This document shows, in pieces, positions 43,527 to 55,358 of a stretch of DNA of 64,000 nt. The translations under genes and the position numbers were made by a program. Under the pieces are notes generated by a model. That model made no database searches and was not told the origin of the DNA. It saw nothing but the letters and a program-made list of their open reading frames with translations. This stretch comes from Azolla caroliniana (lineage: Eukaryota; Polypodiophyta). Numbering within the stretch: position 1 is the first letter of the stretch; each line of letters starts with the position of its first letter. Location: the NCBI GenBank assembly GCA_043228905.1, contig JBHGNT010000016.1, forward strand, positions 14,012,001 through 14,076,000. Reading direction: 5' to 3'.

Positions 43527-45825
43527 GTCAGCTCTTAATAGTTGAATTTCGACTGCCTGTTTCGACCATGTTTGCCACCCTTTGTCCAAAGAATCAGATA
43601 CTAACTTCAAAGTGTTGATTCTATGGCGTTTCAATATTGCCTTAATTTTTTCTTCATCCATACTTGCCCTGTATTGTGCTTCTGCCAATTGTTTGCGTAA
43701 ATCTGTTATTTGTGCAGTAGTTGATCCTTCTGCTTGCATGAGCTTGGCCTCTGTGACCAACAGGTCCAATCTTTGCCTTTCATACTAATCTTTGAGTTTT
43801 GTGCAACGATTTTTTAATTCAGAATTCGTCAATTCCCATTGTCGCTTGTCGTCTTTCATGTGCCTCTTGTACAACTATACTTTTAAGCTTTGCTTCCACC
43901 ATCTGATCAACAAAATAATCCTCCTGAATACGCACATATTCTTCTAATTCGAGTATCTACTCCTCATTTTGCTTTTCTTCTCTTGCTGTTGTGCCAGCTA
44001 TCGTTTGAGCCTTTGTATTGCTGCATCTTTTGCATCTAGCCATTTGCCAACTTCTGTTTTAGCCAAAAGTAGCCTCTTTCTACCTTTTTGGCCCTTGCGT
44101 TGGCTTCTTCTGTTCGTGCTGTTGCAGATCGAGTAGATGCTTCTGCTTCTTGCAATCTTTGTTTCAGTTCCTGCTCAGAGTCAGAAAGGTTGTTTGGTTG
44201 TTGGCGTGTTAATAATTCTTCTTTGGCTTTCTTTAGTTTTTCTTCAGTTTGTTGGCATTTCTCTGACAGTTCTTGTTTTTCAGCCTGCGTTCTTGTATAT
44301 TTCTCATTCAAAACTTCCGACGCTGCCGTTGCTTTTTTGTATAAATCAGCCATATCTTTGGCTGCTCTGCTTGCTCGTTCATATTCCTTGTGCATTTCCA
44401 CCAGTGCCTCCTGCAAGGGAGGCATCTGTATCGCTTCCCCCTTATTTTTGGCATTTCGCTATCGGCCTATCCTTTCAACCTCCTGTTGTTCTTCCGGCTC
44501 GAAAACTCCACTTAAGGATTTTTGAATCATTATATTATCTTGATGCTCCCGTGTCATTCTTTCAGACACCTCACATAACTTGTGTGCTAACCATTCTACT
44601 AACTCATAAGACGTACCAAATTGTAGAATGTCTACTAGTTTGTGCGTTGCTGGAGGAATGTCAGAAAAGCTTGTCGCTTCCCGTACTGTTGTTACCGATG
44701 TTTGGCCTTTTTGAATTCTCTTGTATTGTTTAGATTAACACGAGTTGCCGGTTGTGAAACTTGCCCCGCCATTCTTTGCTTTTTCTGTGCAGGTTCACCC
44801 TGCTGTGCTTGTGGAAATCGTTGTGACCTTTGCTTGACTCGATGCGATCTTTCCTCAGTAGGGAGTGGAACTTGTTGCCATGCCTCCATTGATCACTCCG
44901 ATTCAGTGTTGATTGCTGTTGGGTTGGGTTGGTAAGTTGGTGGTAAGGTTGGAAGAGGCATTGAGGTTGGCCTCGCAGTCTGTGCTGCCTCTGGTACCTG
45001 TGTAGCTTCTTGTCGGATTGGTTCCGACTGAATCTTATCGACCTGTATCAATCCTCCTTCTTGCCATTCCTCTCGTTGTACTTGCCTTCTGGCTCTGGGA
45101 GTTGTTCGTGTCCTTGTCTGTCTTTGTTCCTCCTGTTGGTTCTCTGAACTCGGTGTCGGAAATAGCACCAACAACCATCGTGCAAAAATTGGCTTCATTG
45201 GCTTGCTTGTTTGCACCCCCAACAGCTGCTCTATGAGAGCTTTTGCCGTCAATAATCCCCAATCAAATTTTTCGCCTTCATAAGTGGCAATAATAAAGCC
45301 TGCCCGCTTTTTCGGCATGCAGTAAAACCTGGGGCTGACGAATCCTACCTCAAGTAAGAAATTTGTCACTTCGTGAAAGAATTCATCTTCCCCTCCATTT
45401 GTCTGATAGGCTTTTGCTGATGGGGAGTATTCACCGAAATACGAACGCAACATCTCCTTGTCCATCTTCTGGACTGCAACAAACCCTTCCCTTTTTAAAT
45501 TTAGAACGCGACGTACTTGTTTATTTGTAATCTTGACCACGTCAATTCGTTGGAGGATTTCAGTAGCTCTTGGGTGAGTATCTATATCTGCGACTTTCAA
45601 ATAGCCTTGTAGACCCTTGTCGACAAGCCACTGTCAAAGGTTATCAGAGACTGCGATCAGCATGAGTTCTTCTTCAACAGAAAGATCATAGTTTTGTACT
45701 GAAGGCAACGAAGGACTTTGTCTATGGTGATTGATAATAGAAAAGTTTTGTGCGCGAAGGAGTTTCTGTTTCTGTGGTGAGACACAAGATGAAAGAATAG
45801 GTTTTAATGAAATAAATCGTTGCAT
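43527..45825 (-). pseudogene. Gypsy-A extra ORF: coiled-coil protein after pol
   Basis: Begins near 45825 (MQRFISLKPILSS), with a stop at 45634. It continues as an N-terminal domain: RATEILQRIDVVKITNKQVR, FFHEVTNFLLEVGFVSPRFY, RAGFIIATYEGEKFDWGLLT, ARWLLVLF. A Gln/Arg-rich linker and a long coiled coil (44425-44036 and 43769-43527, e.g. AEKQELSEKCQQTEEKLKKA) follow. Its C-terminal part is at 26470-27004. It lies directly downstream of a gypsy integrase in the same orientation, the position of the extra or env-like ORF of some Tat/Athila-lineage elements. I do not recognise the N-terminal domain. Gypsy-D has a homologue. Confidence 0.65.
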
Positions 45826-46060
45826 GATGCCTAGGGAATAGCAGAGCTACTATTAATGAAAGTAATAGTTCTAGAAATATCAATAATAGCACCACCACTC
45901 GTATTAATGGTTGGATGATTCCTGACCACTATTTAACTTATTGTCTGAAAATGACCATGCCAAGAATGTCTAGTTATGACAGTTAGTTCTATTGCCAATA
46001 TTTGATTTTGAATTTTTTTTTAATAATAATAATATTTACATTTGTGTGACGTATGCCACG

Positions 46061-47110
46061 TCACGTTGTGTCTGATTTAACCCGAAACGGATTTTCCGGC
46101 ATTGACCCGTGATAGGGTTTGAGCTGAAAACCATTTAACCATTTTGGTAAAATTCCTCCTGTCAGTGTGCCAACTTGATACGTACCATTTTTACTATTAA
46201 CAATCCAGAATGGTCCCTTCCACCGGAATCGAAGTTTTCTAGGCATACACCCCATTTTAGTTTGAAAAACTAAAACCGATTTTCCAACTTCAAATTGGTT
46301 TTCTTTTTTACTTCTATGTCGGTCTACAAATGCCTTTGTTTGTCATTTTTTCTCTAATGCCGACATTGCTTGAATTCGACTTTCCTCTAACAACAATAGT
46401 TGTTGCTTCCAAACATGTTTTGATTTTTCTTCATCTAGTCTTTCGGTAAGTTGTATCCGCAGTGTTAGAACTTGAAATTCTATCGACATTACCGCTTCTA
46501 ATCCAAATGCCATTCTAAATGGAGTGGATTTAAGAGCCGTCTTATATGATGTACGATATGCCCATAGAGCACTATTTAACTTTTGATCCCAATCTGTTCT
46601 ATTCTCATTGACAATTTTCTTGAGAATCATTTGCAGTATTTTGTTTGTGGATTCTGCTAGTCCATTAGCTTGTGGGTAGTAAGGGGTACTTTCCTTATGC
46701 ACTACAACATAATATGTTGATAATTCATGTATAATTTTATTAATGAAATGAGTACCTTGATCGCTTACTAATTTGATGGGACACCAAAATCGGCACCATA
46801 TACTTTCGTACAAGAATTTTGCTGTTGATGCTGCCATGTTATCTCGTAAGGGTTTAGCTTCTACCCATTTAGTGTAGTAATCGGTAGCCACTATAATATA
46901 TCGTTTTCTTGTTCTCATTGCTACTGGTTTAAATGGGCCGACGAAATCTAGTCCCCATTTCTGGAACGGCTCCAGAGGTAAGACAGGTTGAAATGGCCTT
47001 CTGTCTTTTTCGGTTGGTTGACCTATTCGTTGGCATAAGTCACATTTTCGACAGTATTCGACTGCATCCTTCATGATTGTCGGCCACCACAATCCACTGC
47101 TCCAGATTTT
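46061..47110 (-). pseudogene. Gypsy-A integrase
   Basis: Minus strand: SGLWWPTIMKDAVEYCRKCD with the CX2C of the HHCC finger, WGLDFVGPFKPVAMRTRKRY, VATDYYTKWVEAKPL, LVSDQGTHFINKIIHELS and YYPQANGLAESTNKILQ give D, D and E. WAYRTSYKTALKSTPFRMAF follows. After a stop at 46343 the C-terminal barrel continues (RFRWKGPFWIVNSKNGTYQV). It is cut at 47110 by the truncated LTR of Copia-D. The type resembles Tat/Athila-lineage gypsy elements. Confidence 0.85.
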
Positions 47111-47114
47111 CCAG

Positions 47115-47449
47115 GTGGGTGATACACTCATAATCAGAGTGTTGTAATATCTACCTTGTACATCCACTATGTATAGTGAAGTTTCTACTCTCTCGTGGTT
47201 TTCTTCCGTTTTAGGGTTTCCACGTAAATCTAAAACGGAAGAACCCTGTGTGGGTGATACACTCATAATCAGAGTGTTGTAATCTCTACCTTGTACATTC
47301 ACTGTATATAGTGAAGTTTCTACTCTCTCGTGGTTTTCTTCCGTTTTAGGGTTTCCACATAAATCTCTGTGTACTGTGTCGTTGTCTGCCTGTATTGTGT
47401 ATTTTTTAGCATCGTTTGATCTTGTGGTTTTACGAATCGATTCTCAACA
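47115..47449 (+). repeat. Copia-D 5' LTR, truncated, with R/U5 duplication
   Basis: Only the last 210 bp or so of the LTR remain. A block starting GTGGGTGATACACTCATAA occurs twice, at 47115 and 47249, about 134 bp apart. The first copy abuts the Gypsy-A integrase. It ends TTCTCAACA at 47449. Confidence 0.85.
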
Positions 47450-47477
47450 TATTGGTATCAGAGCTTGAGGTACAAGC

Positions 47478-49952
47478 ATGGAAGGAGGTGTGAGCGGCTT
47501 CCCAGGCATGATAGTTCTAAACTCATAGACTATGCAAATTGGAAGATAAAGATGGAGGACCTTCTCATAGTCAAAGACCTGTACGAGCCAGTTGATAGAG
47601 CAGATATACCCAGGGGGGTATTGGAGTCGGATTGGAAACTTCTTAACAGAAAGGCGGTGGCTACCATCCGACAATGCATCGACGTAAGTGTCTTGCAACA
47701 TGTGGCGAACGACACAAATGCACACGAGATGTGGCAAAAGTTGTCAGGTCTATATGAGAGGAAGAACGCGCTCAATAAAACCTCACTGATGACAAAGATC
47801 GTATGGCTGAAATATAGGGATGGTGAGAGCATCGTCGAACACATCAACACATTCATGGGGTATGTGAATCAACTTGTTGCAACCAAGTTTCCTCTGGATG
47901 ATGCAATGCAGGCCATTCTGATGATGTGCACATAGTCGGATAGTTGGGAGAACCTAGTGGTTACTCTCAACACCTCTTGTCAGGAAGAGAACTTGTCTTT
48001 AGAAATTGTAAAGACAAGCATCCTAAATGAGGAGGCTAGGAGGAAGGACAAGGGAGTCCTATCCCAGTCAGAGTCGAATGTAACACAACATTCAGACAGA
48101 GGAAGGAACCGGCAAAGAAGTCCACCAAGGAGAGAAAAGTCCCAAGCTAGATCGAAATCCAGAGGTAAGCTAGTGTGCTTTTACTGTGGTAAACCTGGAC
48201 ACTTCTAGAAGGACTTCCGACACTTGAGAAAAGACAAGGGTTTCAAAAACAATGTCGAACCCAAGAAGATTCCTGATGAGAAGAACACTTCTGCCATTGC
48301 TACGAGCAATGAAGAACTGTTGTTCTTCTATGAACAAAAAAATGCAAATCTTGCAAGTGAAGAATGCACTTGGGTGATCGATTCTGGGGCATCGTTCCAC
48401 ATAACTCCGTCGAGAGAGTATTTCTTGACTTACATAGCCGGAGATCACGTGAAAATGGGTGATAGTGGAGAGTGCAAGATAACCGGAGTCAGAAGTGTGT
48501 GCTTGATGACGTCGACGTGGTGTCGACTGAATTTGAAGGATGTTTGACATGTCCCCGATATCAGATTGAATATGATATCGACTTGAAGGTAAGATGACAA
48601 AGGCTATAGTGGTAACTTTCGGAATGGCAAGTGGAAGTTCTGCCGAGGAAATCTTATAGTGTCTTGAGCACAGAAAGAAGGCACATTATATATGATGCAT
48701 GCCCGACTGTGCAAATTGGAAGTAAATGTGGCAGCTGACTCAACAGGAGAGATATGGCATAAGAGGCTCGGCCACATGAGTGAGAAAGGAATGCACCTGC
48801 TAGCCGACCAAAAGCTTCTACCAAAAGTCAAGGGAGTGCACCTGGAGAAGTGCGTCGACTGCTTAGTCGGAAAGCAGAATAGATCAACATTCCACACAAG
48901 ACCACCAAGAAGAAGAGAAGCTGCACTAGAACTGGTACGCACAGATGTGTGTTATGTCGATGCTCCATCACATCGAAGTGGACAGTACTTTGTGACGTTC
49001 ATCGACGACTATAGTCGGAAGACATGCGCCTTGGTACTGAAGTCGAAGGATAAAGTACTGTCAGTTTTCAAGGAGTTCCAGGCTAGAATTGAATGAGAGT
49101 CGGGTCGGAAGTTGAATGTTGTTCGAACCAACAATGGTGGCGAGTATAGAGGGAAATTCGAGGAGTACTGCAAGTGCCAAGGTATTCGAATCGAATACAC
49201 AGTGCCAAAGACCCTAGAGTTGAACGGGCTTGCAGAGATGATGAATTGAACAATCATGGAGAGGGTAACGAGCATGCTCTCTCATGCGAAACTGCCAAAA
49301 TCCTATTGGGCTAAGGCGCTGTACACAACTATTTATCTGATCAACAGGTCTCCCTAAGTACCATTAAAGGGTGATGTCCCACAGAGAGTGTGGATAGGGA
49401 AAGATGTCTCCTACCAACACCTAAGGGTGTTCGGATATTTGGGGTATATGCATGTACTGAAGGATCAGAGGTCAAAGCTCGACAGTAAGTCGAAAGCATG
49501 GATATTCATGGGATACTCGGAAGATGATTTCGGCTATAGGCTATGAGACCTAGTCGACAAGAAGGTAGTGAGAAGTCGGGACATAGTCTTTCTTGAAGAT
49601 AAAACGATTGCAAACTCGATGCAACAGAAGTCAGATATGACTCCCTAGTCAACCCCAACTATCGTTGATCTAAGGTCAAGTGAAGCAACAACGTCGGCTG
49701 TTTGGAGACGACCAGTCGGCACAGCGGAATCCAAGTCAGTCGACTCGGAGAGACCGATCGACTATGAGTCAGAGTCGGCAGAGCTGCTAAGGTCAATTGA
49801 AGAGTATGAGTTAGAGTCATCCAACATGGAGATGTTGATTGACGTGTACGAACCTGAGCGGAGAGAAGAGTTGGCAGAGACATCCAAAAGAGAGCCAACA
49901 ACGAGTGGAAAGAGATGCCCACTTAGAAAAAGGAAAGCACTGACAACATATG
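47478..49952 (+). pseudogene. Copia-D gag, protease and integrase
   Basis: Gag: LIDYANWKIKMEDLLIVKDL, VLQHVANDTNAHEMWQKLSG, NQLVATKFPLDDAMQAILMM, with a stop at 47933. Zinc knuckle CFYCGKPGHF with TAG at 48206, where a Trp codon is expected. Protease WVIDSGASFHITPS (about 48370), pre-integrase IWHKRLGHMSEKGMHLL, integrase TFIDDYSRKTC and NNGGEYRGKFEEYC (the catalytic second Asp is Asn) and IFMGYSEDDFGYR. It is cut after LTTYAS by Gypsy-C. At least seven stops. Confidence 0.87.
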
Positions 49953-49957
49953 CCAGT
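49953..49957. other. Gypsy-C target duplication, left (CCAGT)
   Basis: Pairs with GCAGT at 53745-53749 (one change). Copia-D reads LTTYAS before it and SQYILLTDEG after the element. Confidence 0.75.
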
Positions 49958-50210
49958 TGTCATGATATGGAAGGACTCGAACCCATGTCCTTATGTTATA
50001 TGGGTCGAGCTCTGGACCATTATACCATCTATTGTAATACGTATGATATTATTTTCATTTAAGTTTTATTATAGGAAATTAATGTATATTCTAGATTTCT
50101 CTGGAACATTCTAGAAGCTTCAAGATTACTCCTGAGAACACTATAAAAGAAGGCACTAGGCATTATGTTGAACCAAATTGGTTCAAACTGTCAGGAATAG
50201 TACTAAAGCA
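49958..50210 (+). repeat. Gypsy-C left LTR, incomplete, with inverted end
   Basis: It matches the right LTR to 50186, which ends in the palindrome TGAACCAAATTGGTTCA. The LTR's last 22 bp follow in inverted orientation (50189-50210), and the remainder, including any primer site, is missing. A tRNA-like block (minus strand TGGTATAATGGTCCAGAG and GGTTCGAGTCC) lies at 49970-50035. Confidence 0.82.
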
Positions 50211-50250
50211 ACAACATACTATACTATACTCCTACCCTTTTCCCTATACT

Positions 50251-51245
50251 ATGGCTACTGTTAGCGCCCAAGAATATCAATTCGTTTTCTCTGAGCTCCA
50301 GTGCCTAAAAGAAAAATTTGTTGCCTTGGAACAAGAAAACCAACGGCTGATAGGGGATCTGCAACAAATCGCTCTAGAAAAACAACAAACGTAGCAACAA
50401 CATGGGGAGTTAGCGTTACGGGTACAACAACTCCAAGCAACATTGCAACAACAAGGATCGAGTCCCCAAGGATTTCATAAAGAGCCAAAGATTGGACTTC
50501 CTGTGAAATTTGATGGAATGCGATCGCAATTCTGGGGATTCCTTAATCAGGTACGATTGGTCATCCAAATGCATCCTTCCCGATACCCCACTGATGCATC
50601 CTGAGTCGGCCTAATAGGCACGTTGCTTAGTGGCTCAGCCTTAGCATGGTTCGCTCCGATTCTAGAAAAACAATCACCCTTGCTTAATAACTTTGAAGAT
50701 TTTATTAGTGAGTTTAAAGCCTGCTTTGGAGACACTAACAACATCAGAACGGCGATCAACAAGATCGGATGATTGCGTCAAGGCGATCGTCCAACCTCTA
50801 CCTACACGGTGGATTTCCGTCTACTTGCTTCAAATATCCCCTGGGATGATCAAGCACTAATGGAGCAGTTTCGCTACGGCCTGCAAAATGATGTCAAAGA
50901 TCTACTTCTAACATTCCCCGAAGAACCAAAGTCTCTTAGGGCGGCAATTAGTCAAGCGGTCCGATGTGACAACCACCTTTTTGAATGGCGTTCGGAACGT
51001 CAATTACAGATACCACGCTCTAGGCCGGAGCCCACTTACGCCTCAATCGCGGCTAAACCGTTTGCATAAGACATACCTCAAGCAAATACTCCGACACCGA
51101 TGGAGATCAATACCATGCGTCGACGTGGCCCGTTATCGGAAGAAGAAAAGTAATGATGACGTGCAAATCGATTATGTCTTTATTGCGGTGGACCAGGGCA
51201 TATCGCAATCAATTGTCCCCATAGGCCAAGAAGACAGGTAAATCA
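50251..51245 (+). pseudogene. Gypsy-C gag
   Basis: MATVSAQEYQFVFSELQCLK opens a coiled segment. Stops follow at 50393, 50602 and 50770. KEPKIGLPVKFDGMRSQFWG, FEDFISEFKACFGD and LRQGDRPTSTYTVDFRLLAS are the capsid pattern of a gypsy gag. A zinc knuckle, CLYCGGPGHIAINC, is readable near 51170-51215 in another frame. Confidence 0.82.
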
Positions 51246-51374
51246 AATTGTAGCCTGTACTAAACCCGAGTCAATTCTTCCCTTAGGAGTGTCGGATAGT
51301 ATTAATAGTACTAATAGCCCAAGTATGTCAAACAAATTTGAAATCCTTAGTCAATTAGATGAAGAGTTAAACGA

Positions 51375-53285
51375 TTGAGTCTAGCCAAAATAGGAGCTGT
51401 TTGGTTGGACAACCCTAGATCTGTACAACCCATTAGTGGTTCCATCCCCTCCAAGCAAGTTAGCAATGTGTTCCTAGCCCAAGTCATGGTTAGTACTAAA
51501 AGTACTTCCCCAGTACATGTCCTAGCACTTCTAGATTCCGGAGCTAATTCCTGTTTCATGGATCGAAATTTTGCCCTCAAGCCTACTTGTCATTCTCCCT
51601 CATCCTCACGCGTTTCGACTTCAAAATCACATATCGATCGGGGAAGCAGCAAGGAAAAGCAGATGCGCTATCACGACGTTCAAATCTTGCACCTCATCCT
51701 GGTGATCCAGCGTTTGATAATCAAAAGCAAGTAATCTTGGGACCCACACGATTGCACACAACGTGGATTTTTCACACCCCAATGGATTCCCGGATTACCG
51801 ATGCCATACGTGCGACCTTGAAGACAGATAGTTTTGCTCAAGACATTCTGGCGCACATTGATACCTCTCGGGCATCCTGTTCCTAGTTTCAACAACTAGG
51901 TATGGACTACCGACAATTCGAATATCATGATGGTTTGTTTTTCTTTAAAAAGCTGGTATATGTCCCCGATTGCTCCTGTCGTCTTCAAATCATCCAAAGT
52001 TGTCACGACACCCATATGGCGGGACATTTCAGTAGCACTAAGACGTTGGATCTAGTTCAACGATCCTTTTGGTGGCCCCATATGCGACGTTTTGTCGACG
52101 ACTACGTTCGGACCTGTGATGCTTACTGCCGAGCAAAGATGCCACGACACCATCCATATGGCTTGTTGGAAGCCTTACCGATTCGAAGTAAGCCATGGCA
52201 GTCTATTTGTCTTGATTTTATCACAGATCTGCCGGTCTCAAAGGGGTTCGATGCTATCTTAACCGTTGTCGATCGATATATGAAGATGGTCCATTTTGTG
52301 CTGTGTACTAAGGTCATCACTAGCGAGGAAACCGCCACCCTTGTCATGCGTGAGGTATTTCGGCATCATGGCCTCCCAGATAGTATCATCAGTGACTGAG
52401 GACCGCAATTTGTCTCCAAATTTTGGCAGCATCTCTTAGAGATGCTCAAGGTCTCTGGCAACCTCTCCTCCGACTACCATCCTCAGACCGATGGGCAGGT
52501 GGAACGAACAAACCAAACGCTGGAGCAATATCTCTAGTGTTTCCTAAGTTATCAACAGGATGATTGGGTCGAGATTCTCCACTTTGTGGAGTTTGCGTAT
52601 AATAATGTTGTTCACTCCTCGACTCGAGTCTCCCCATTCTACGCTTATACCGATTCTCATCCTCGCTGGTCGGTGATCGACACCCCGGAGCTACCTACCA
52701 ATCCTCGTGCCGAGGATCATTTGGAAAGACTACGCAAGATCCAGATGGATCTCTCTACTCATCTTTGTCATGCTCAACAGACACAGAAGACTTATGCGGA
52801 TCATCATCGGCTTCCCTCCTCTTTTGCCATCGGAGATCGAGTATGGCCTTTACATCGTCACATCAAGACTACTCGACCGTGCGAAAAGTTGGATTATCGT
52901 CGACTCGGTCCTTTCCGTATTCCTGGTAAGGTTAATGATGTCACGTTTCGCCTTGATCTTCCTTCGCATTTTCAGATACATCCGGTCTTCCATAGTTCTC
53001 TTCTTGAACCTTATAAAGCAAACACTCTTCGAGATCGTGTTACACCACCGCCGCCCCCGCTTGAGTTAGACGCTGGCCCGGAGTATGAAGTTGCTGCCAT
53101 CCTCGACTCCAAATTTGTTCGCAACAAACTTTATTATTTGGTCGATTGGCTCGGCTATAGTCCGAGTGAACGTACTTGGGAACCCATCGAGCATATCGCC
53201 AATGCTTAAGATCTTCTTGCTGAGTTCCATCGAAAGTATCCGGACAAACCTGGTCCGCAATCAACACCAACTTGTTCCACTTGTC
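51375..53285 (+). pseudogene. Gypsy-C protease remnant, integrase and chromodomain
   Basis: Protease ALLDSGANSCFMD (about 51530) runs directly into the last part of RNase H (LTRFDFKITYRSGKQQGKAD, 51600-51660), so the whole polymerase is deleted. Integrase: CHDTHMAGHFSSTKTLDLVQ, DAYCRAKMPRH, FITDLPVSKGFDAILTVVDR, SIISD with a stop, and [15 protein letters not shown] with a stop. LDYRRLGPFRIPGKVNDVTF and HPVFHSSLLEPYK follow. The chromodomain is YEVAAILDSKFVRNKLYYLV then W.GYSPSERTWEPIEHI. Confidence 0.87.
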
Positions 53286-53303
53286 GCCTTAAGGAGGAGA
53301 TAG

Positions 53304-53744
53304 TGTTATGATATGGCAAGACTCGAACCCATGACCTTATGTTATATGGGCCAAGCTCTTGACCATTATACCATCTATTGTAATACGTAGGATATTATTT
53401 TCATTTAAGTTTTATTATAGGAAATTAATGTATATTCTAGATTTCTCTTGAACATTCTAGAAGCTTCAGGATTACTCCTGAGAACACTATAAAAGAAGGC
53501 ACTAGGCATTATGTTGAACCAAATTGGTTCAACGCCTGTCTTAATCCTCTTAGCCACTTTGAACTTATCCTTCACATAATATATTAGCTGTTATCATCAT
53601 CTCTCTTTCTCTCATCCTCCCTATCTCTCTCTCCTCTTGTCTCTTTCTCTCTCGGGAATCTTACGCAGTCCCATCCTCTTAGTACTAATAGTACTTCTTT
53701 TCCTTAGTACTAATTCTCTCTCTGCTTTAGTACTATTCCTGACA
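53304..53744 (+). repeat. Gypsy-C right LTR (441 bp)
   Basis: TGTTATGATATGG to CCTGACA. A TATA-like CACTATAAAAGAAG lies near 53490, followed by CT-rich sequence. It carries a tRNA-like block at 53318-53385. Confidence 0.85.
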
Positions 53745-53749
53745 GCAGT

Positions 53750-55348
53750 CAATACATCCTCTTGACTGATGAAGGTAAACCGGAGTGCTATGAAGAATCC
53801 ATTGTCGACGAGCACAGAGAGAAATGGCTGAGCGCGATGCAAGATGAGATGGAATACCTGCACGAGAATTACACCTATGACCTGGTAGAGTTGCCGAAAG
53901 GTAAGAGAGCATTGAGGAATAAGTGGGTCTACAAGGTGAAGACTGGAGAAGCCGACAGTGAGCCTAGGTATAAAGCCCGCATAGTGGTGAAGGTTTTCAA
54001 CAGAAAAAGGGCATCGACTTCGACGAAATATTTTGCACCAGTCGTGAAGATGACATCCATTCGAACCGTTCTGAGTATAGTGGGTAGTATGGACCTAGAG
54101 ATCGAGCAGTTGGATGTCAAACCCGCATTCCTACACGGGGAGCTAGAAGAAGAGATCTAGATGTAGCAACCCAAAGGCTTTGAGGAGAAAGGGAAAGAGA
54201 ACCTGGTGTGTCGACTGAAGAAAAGCTTGTATGGTCTGAAACAAGCTTCACGCCAATGGTACAAGAAGTTTGAGTCCTTCATGATGGAACACCGGTTCCA
54301 AAAAACATAGGCCGATAACCGTGTGTTCGTCAAAAGGTACGAAGAAGGAGACTTCTTGATTCTCTTGTTATATGTTGATGACATGTTGATAGTCAGTCAA
54401 GACACAAGGAAGATTGGAAGCTTGAAGAAAGCTCTAGGCAGGTCGTTTGCCATGACAGACCTTGGACCGGCTAATTAGATCTTAGGAATGCACATATTTC
54501 GAGTTAGAACTCAAAAGGTGCTACGGTTGTCACAACAAAAGTATGTGACGAAGATCCTAGAAACGTTCAACATGTCGGACGCAAAGCCGGTCGGCTTGGT
54601 GTTGCCGACAAAGTGCAGGTTGAATGCAAATCAATGCCCGAAAGGGGAGAAGGAGAAGGCCGAGATGAGGAAGGTACAATATGCCTTGACCGTCAGCAGT
54701 CTAATGTATGCTATGTTCTGTACGAGACTAGACATAGCATTTGTTGTGGGAGTAATAAGCTGATATATGAGTAATCCAGGAAGAGAACACTAGGCAATGG
54801 TGAAGTGGATACTCAGGTACTTAAAAGGCACCTCAGGAGTTTGCCTAGGGTATGTTGTCGGAAAACTTGTGCTAGAAGGTTTTACCGACTCGAACATGTT
54901 GGGAGATGTAGACTCATGCCGATCCATGTCGGGGTATGTGATGACCTATGGAGGGGGAGCAGTGTCGTGGCAATCACGACTGCAGAAGTCTGTAGCCTTG
55001 TCGACTATAGAGGTAGAGTATATGGCAGCGGTAGAGGCCGGCAAAGAGCTGATCTGGATGCGAAATTTTCTCAACGAGCTAGGGATGAAATAGAGGGAGT
55101 TCTTGCTTCACTATGACAACCAGAGTGCCATACATCTTGCCAAGAATGCCGCATATCACTCCCAGACCAAGCACATACAGAGAAGGTATCACTGGTTGCA
55201 GGAGAAAGTCGAAGAAGGAGAGTTTACACTTGTGAAGATCCACATAGATAACAATGGATCCGACATGGTCACGAAGAACCTATCTATGGACAGACTTAGA
55301 GTTTATCGACAGAAGACAGGATTGACTGACTCCCTCCCACAGGAGTGA
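53750..55348 (+). pseudogene. Copia-D reverse transcriptase and RNase H
   Basis: [80 protein letters not shown] and LLLYVDDMLIVSQD form the polymerase. The usual AKTAFLHG is altered to VKPAFLHG. RNase H: GFTDSNMLGDVDSCRSMSGY, VALSTIEVEYMAAVEAGKEL, LLHYDNQSAIHLAKN and HIQRRYHWLQEKV. Stops at 54161, 54172, 54308, 54476, 54762, 54793 and 55091. Confidence 0.88.
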
Positions 55349-55358
55349 AGAGGGAGTT

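Larger units (their letters stand above)
49958..53744 (+). mobile_element. Gypsy-C, internally deleted chromodomain gypsy element
   Basis: Left LTR 49958-50186 (rearranged, incomplete), gag, protease remnant, a jump that removes the reverse transcriptase, then integrase, chromodomain, purine tract AAGGAGGAGATAG (53291-53303) and right LTR 53304-53744. It is non-autonomous and broken by stops. Confidence 0.87.
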
